Source: Planctomyces sp.
GTDB lineage: Bacteria; Planctomycetota; Planctomycetia; Planctomycetales; Planctomycetaceae
DNA: 6,905 nucleotides
Assembly: GCA_005809115.1 (NCBI GenBank)
Contig: SYLK01000195.1
Coordinates: forward strand, 1-6,905
Direction: 5' to 3'
In this document: positions 3,996-6,905 of the stretch, piece after piece
Layout: each line of letters opens with the position of its first letter
Numbering within the stretch: the first letter of the stretch is position 1
Notes under the pieces: model-generated
Told to the model about the DNA's origin: nothing
The model's input: the letters and a program-made list of their open reading frames with translations, nothing else
Databases searched by the model: none
Position numbers and translations under genes: made by a program

Positions 3996-6311
3996 ATGGC
4001 GACTGATGATCGCGTGGAATCCCTGCTGCGGCGGTCCCGGGCTGTGCTGTCCAGGATCGAGGGAATTCAGCTCGTTGCCGGACTGCAGCAGCGTGTCAGC
4101 GTGCTGCGAGACCAATGGGGAATTGCCCATATCTACGCGGAAAACAGCCGCGATCTGTTCTTCGCCCAGGGTTTCTGCATGGCGCAGGACCGACTGTTTC
4201 AAGTCGACCTGTGGAGGCGAGTTGCCCGCGGTGAGACGGCCGAACTCTTCGGGGAGGAATCCATCGCCGCCGATCGGTTCGCCAGGCTGTTCCGTTATCG
4301 AGGCGACATGAATGACGAGTGGACGAGCTATTCGCCGGATACTCGTGAAATCGCCGAGGCTTTCACCGCGGGAATCAATGCCTGGATCGACGAGATCGGT
4401 GATCGATTGCCGATCGAGTTCCAGCTTGCCGGCTATCGACCTTCGCACTGGCAGCCCGAAGACATTCTCGGTCGGATGTCCGGCATGGTCATGTCAGGTA
4501 ACTGGGAAAAGGAAGTGGCTCGGGCGAGATTGATTCAGGCCGTCGGCGTGGAACGTGCCCATCTGCTTGCCCCCACCGACCCGGTTCGCCCGTTTGCCTT
4601 TGCACCCGGGCTGAATTCCGATGTGATCCGAAGTGAAATTCTCGACGGACTCCGTGCCGCCATGCGCGTGCTGAGATTCACACCATCCACTTCAGAGAGC
4701 AACAACTGGGTCGTCAGCGGGATGCGCTCGGCGTCCGGGAAACCATTGCTGGCCAGCGACCCTCATCGGGCCATCACCCTCCCGTCGCTGCGGTACATGG
4801 TCCATCTGAATGCCCCGGGCTGGGATGTGATCGGGAGCGGGGAACCAGCACTTCCCGGTGTGGCACTGGGTCACAACGCGCGAATTGCCTGGGGTTTTAC
4901 GATCGTGGGGACCGATCAGGCCGACCTGTTCGTGGAACAGACGCATCCCGAGGACCCGCGCCGGTACCGCGCCGGGGATCACTGGGAGGCAATGACAGTT
5001 GTGCGAGAGGAGATCAGCGTTCGCGGTCGGCCCGAGCCGCTGGTTCTCGAACTGCGATTCACTCGCCACGGCCCGGTCGTGTGGCAGGATGAGAAACGGC
5101 ATGTCGCAGTGGCACTGAAATGGGCCGGAAGTGAACCGGGGGGTGCCGCGTATCTGGCCAGTCTGGCCCTTGATCGCGCCAGCAATCGTGAGGAATTCCT
5201 GAACGCTCTGTGTCGCTGGAAAGTCCCCGGCCTGAACTTTGTTTATGCGGATGTCGACGGGGAATTCGGCTGGGTGGCTGCCGCCGCAACGCCCGTTCGT
5301 CGCACAGGTGACGGGCTGCTTCCGGTACCAGGCCAGACAGACGCGTTCGAATGGGACCGTTTTCTCAGCGTCTCTGAGCTGCCTCAGTCGTTTAGTCCGC
5401 CCTGCGGATGGCTGGCGACAGCCAATCAGAACATCGTTCCACCGAATTACTCGCACCAGATCGCATTCGACTGGGCGGCACCGTGGCGATTCCGCCGGAT
5501 CGAAGAGATTCTGAACCAGCCGCAGTCGTGGACTTCCGAGGATTTCCGGAGACTGCAGCATGACAGCGTTTCACTGCCGGCGGTGGCGCTGCAGACCGTC
5601 CTGCGACAGGTCACGCTGCCTGACGAACTGCAGGCCCCGGGCGATCTGATTTCCACCTGGGACTGCGACCTGAGCACTTCGGCCGCCGCCGGTGCACTTT
5701 ACGCCGTCTGGATGCAGGAACTGTCGACCGCCATGTATGGCCTCCATCCGGACTTGCCCGAATTCCCTGAACGCGGAGACCTGCGAAGCGCATTCGTCGT
5801 CCTGCAACATCTGGCAAACCCGTCGGAGGCATGGTTCGGAGCCAGCGCCGTCGCTCGCCGAAATGATCTGCTGGTCCGGACACTGAAGACCGCCGTCGGG
5901 AGAACCAGGACGCTGCTGGGTGAAGATTCGTCGCAATGGAGCTGGGGCCGACTGCACCAGGCAACATTCCGCCACCCGATGGAAGGTCTGATTCCGGAAA
6001 TCGCCGAGGCGTTCAATGTTGGCCCGTTTCCCCGGAGCGGAGACGCGAACACCGTCCTGAATACCCGGCACAATCCGGAATTCCAGCAGATCCACGGAGC
6101 TACCTATCGTCACATCCTTGATATCGGCGACTGGGATCGCGCCGTTGCCACGAGTGCTCCGGGTCAATCGGGGCAGCCCGGCAGCCCTCACTATGCGGAT
6201 CTGGCAGCATTGTGGGCGAAGGGAGAATACTTCCCGCTCGCCTGGTCACGTGCCGCCGTGGAGACGGTCACGAAACATCGCCTGACACTTCTGCCACAGG
6301 GACAGCCCTGA
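3996..6311 (+). CDS. Penicillin acylase family (peptidase S45) amide hydrolase
   Basis: This complete 771-residue Ntn-hydrolase should cleave an amide bond (penicillin, acyl-homoserine lactone or a related acyl amide; substrate not readable). Family members are made as one precursor that cuts itself into alpha and beta chains, freeing a catalytic serine. The alpha part shows VLRDQWGIAHIYAEN (36-50), LFFAQGFCMAQDRLFQVDLWRR (54-75 region) and GETAELFGE (79-87). The nucleophile is Ser235 in ESNNWVVSG, preceded by Glu234 where many relatives have Gly. Further conserved blocks are ASDPHR (253-258), IAWGFTIVGTDQADLF (297-312), TRHGPVV (356-362), NFVYADVDGEFGW (414-426), TANQNIVP (475-482, oxyanion-type Asn), SGDANTVLNT (681-690) and GQSGQPGSPHYAD (723-735). 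Length is normal for the family and both ends look intact. No signal peptide is seen: the N-terminus is charged and helical, so the protein is probably cytoplasmic, as in other planctomycete members I recall. It stands alone, preceded by a 928-base gene-free region and convergent with the small membrane protein gene. Confidence 0.95.
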   Translation: MATDDRVESLLRRSRAVLSRIEGIQLVAGLQQRVSVLRDQWGIAHIYAENSRDLFFAQGFCMAQDRLFQVDLWRRVARGETAELFGEESIAADRFARLFRYRGDMNDEWTSYSPDTREIAEAFTAGINAWIDEIGDRLPIEFQLAGYRPSHWQPEDILGRMSGMVMSGNWEKEVARARLIQAVGVERAHLLAPTDPVRPFAFAPGLNSDVIRSEILDGLRAAMRVLRFTPSTSESNNWVVSGMRSASGKPLLASDPHRAITLPSLRYMVHLNAPGWDVIGSGEPALPGVALGHNARIAWGFTIVGTDQADLFVEQTHPEDPRRYRAGDHWEAMTVVREEISVRGRPEPLVLELRFTRHGPVVWQDEKRHVAVALKWAGSEPGGAAYLASLALDRASNREEFLNALCRWKVPGLNFVYADVDGEFGWVAAAATPVRRTGDGLLPVPGQTDAFEWDRFLSVSELPQSFSPPCGWLATANQNIVPPNYSHQIAFDWAAPWRFRRIEEILNQPQSWTSEDFRRLQHDSVSLPAVALQTVLRQVTLPDELQAPGDLISTWDCDLSTSAAAGALYAVWMQELSTAMYGLHPDLPEFPERGDLRSAFVVLQHLANPSEAWFGASAVARRNDLLVRTLKTAVGRTRTLLGEDSSQWSWGRLHQATFRHPMEGLIPEIAEAFNVGPFPRSGDANTVLNTRHNPEFQQIHGATYRHILDIGDWDRAVATSAPGQSGQPGSPHYADLAALWAKGEYFPLAWSRAAVETVTKHRLTLLPQGQP

Positions 6312-6521
6312 AAAACTGTTCTGTGTAGTGAACTCCGATTCCGGGGCCAGCCGGCGCGATTGCTGATCCACCCGAAGTTCAAACAGTAACAGGGAACACG
6401 CTCAGCCTTCCGGGCGCCGGTGGAATCGCACCGCAGGGCCACTGGACCACATCAGGGAGTGGCCGGGGAAGCCGGGCGTCCGACGGGTTGGGCGCGTCCG
6501 GCGGAGTTGTGTCCGGGCCCA
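6312..6521. other. Convergent intergenic region
   Basis: This 210-base gap separates the stops of two convergent genes. It has a hairpin at 6437-6464 and a distant CCGGCGC (6351-6357) / GCGCCGG (6414-6420) pair. No gene or T-rich intrinsic terminator was recognised. Confidence 0.45.
6437..6464. terminator. Hairpin between convergent genes, possible bidirectional terminator
   Basis: GGCCACT (6437-6443) and AGTGGCC (6458-6464) are exact reverse complements around a 14-base loop. The location between two converging genes suits termination, but no T-run flanks either side, so this is uncertain. Confidence 0.3.
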
Positions 6522-6785
6522 TTACGCTTCGTTGTCGGACGTCGATTTCGGGAGGAACACAATCAGGAAGGTGGCCACGGGACCGATGAGCAGAGACACC
6601 AGCCACCACAGGAAACCGCTGCGACGTTTCGACTGGGCCAGCCCGGCATTGATCAGCGACAGGGTTCCCCAGCCCACGAAAAAATCTCGATACTGATTCA
6701 TCAGTCGCCTGCTTTCCGCGATGAGAAAACGTTGAAACGGGGATGAAGACCGGGACATTCCGGGAATCACCCAGTCGGAGTTCAT
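6522..6785 (-). CDS. Small single-span membrane protein of unknown function
   Basis: This 87-residue protein starts at the ATG at 6785-6783, chosen because AGGAG (6798-6794) lies 8 bases upstream. Residues 29-55 (beginning MNQYRDFFVGWG, with LINAGLAQSKRR after it) lead into one membrane segment at about 57-78 (FLWWLVSLLIGPVATFLIVF), followed by a short charged tail. The pattern of a 'GWG..SLINAGLAQ' stretch, a basic patch, then a WW-rich helix with a central GP is one I associate with small uncharacterised bacterial membrane proteins; no function is known to me. The basic patch before the helix suggests an N-terminus facing the cytoplasm. Relatives seem to begin near Met29, so a start at 6701 (59 residues, weak ribosome site) is an alternative. 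The same frame is also open upstream to the right edge, so a longer protein cannot be excluded. Confidence 0.65.
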   Translation of the reverse strand: MNSDWVIPGMSRSSSPFQRFLIAESRRLMNQYRDFFVGWGTLSLINAGLAQSKRRSGFLWWLVSLLIGPVATFLIVFLPKSTSDNEA

Positions 6786-6793
6786 TGGCCAGA

Positions 6794-6798
6794 CTCCT
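6794..6798 (-). promoter_or_regulatory. Ribosome binding site that sets the small membrane protein start
   Basis: AGGAG on the minus strand sits 8 bases before the ATG at 6785-6783. It is the best ribosome site among the possible starts of this frame. A second minus-strand frame, open from the right edge, ends in TGA at 6784-6782, overlapping this ATG as ATGA. That could mean translational coupling to an upstream gene, but that frame has no recognisable content. Confidence 0.55.
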
Positions 6799-6905
6799 GG
6801 GGGGAGCGAATTCTCAGATCCGACACCATAGACGATAAGAGACTGGCCTTCCGGAAGCAACGACAACCGTCGGGCCGTTCGTTCCGGGTCCCGATCACGG
6901 GAGAC

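Noticed and set aside
4692..5561. 289-codon minus-strand frame inside the acylase gene
   Set aside because: It lies fully antisense to strongly conserved acylase blocks, shows no domain of its own, and is expected from GC-rich codon bias. The same holds for the minus-strand frames at 5571-6191 and 3612-4448.
1..6905. CRISPR array, insertion sequence or phage gene
   Set aside because: No regularly spaced direct repeats, no transposase or integrase motifs and no phage structural proteins were seen on either strand.

Overview
The window looks like chromosomal DNA from a planctomycete (Planctomycetota), perhaps a member of Planctomycetaceae. This is an inference from several things read in the sequence: GC-rich codons, a PEP-CTERM exported protein, a large penicillin-acylase-family protein with no signal peptide, a truncated secreted protein of a type I associate with planctomycetes, and single genes separated by wide gaps. 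No rRNA, tRNA, transposase or phage gene was seen.

Layout from left to right. (1) Positions 1-732, minus strand: the N-terminal 244 residues of an exported protein that continues past the left edge. (2) 733-1014: a divergent gap with two tiny open frames. (3) 1015-1800, plus strand: a class I SAM-dependent methyltransferase with an N-terminal zinc-ribbon-like CxxC/CPCC pair. (4) 1801-2329: a gap with a possible decayed PEP-CTERM gene (1993-2208) and an unusually long perfect Shine-Dalgarno-like sequence with no standard start codon behind it. (5) 2330-3067, plus strand: an intact PEP-CTERM protein that appears to be of the THxN type. (6) 3068-3995: 928 bases with no supported gene but several hairpins, including a large GC-rich palindrome resembling a dispersed repeat. 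(7) 3996-6311, plus strand: a complete 771-residue penicillin acylase family (S45) hydrolase. (8) 6312-6521: a convergent gap. (9) 6522-6785, minus strand: a small single-span membrane protein, with 120 bases upstream to the right edge.

The genes do not form an obvious operon or pathway. Two encode exported proteins (1-732 and 2330-3067). The exosortase that would process the PEP-CTERM protein is not in this window. The acylase and the methyltransferase appear cytoplasmic, and their substrates cannot be read from the sequence. I found no convincing new multi-gene system. The most interesting leads are the orphan extended Shine-Dalgarno sequence, the hairpin-rich gene-free region before the acylase, the probable PEP-CTERM relic beside an intact PEP-CTERM gene, and an altered SAM-binding motif in the methyltransferase.
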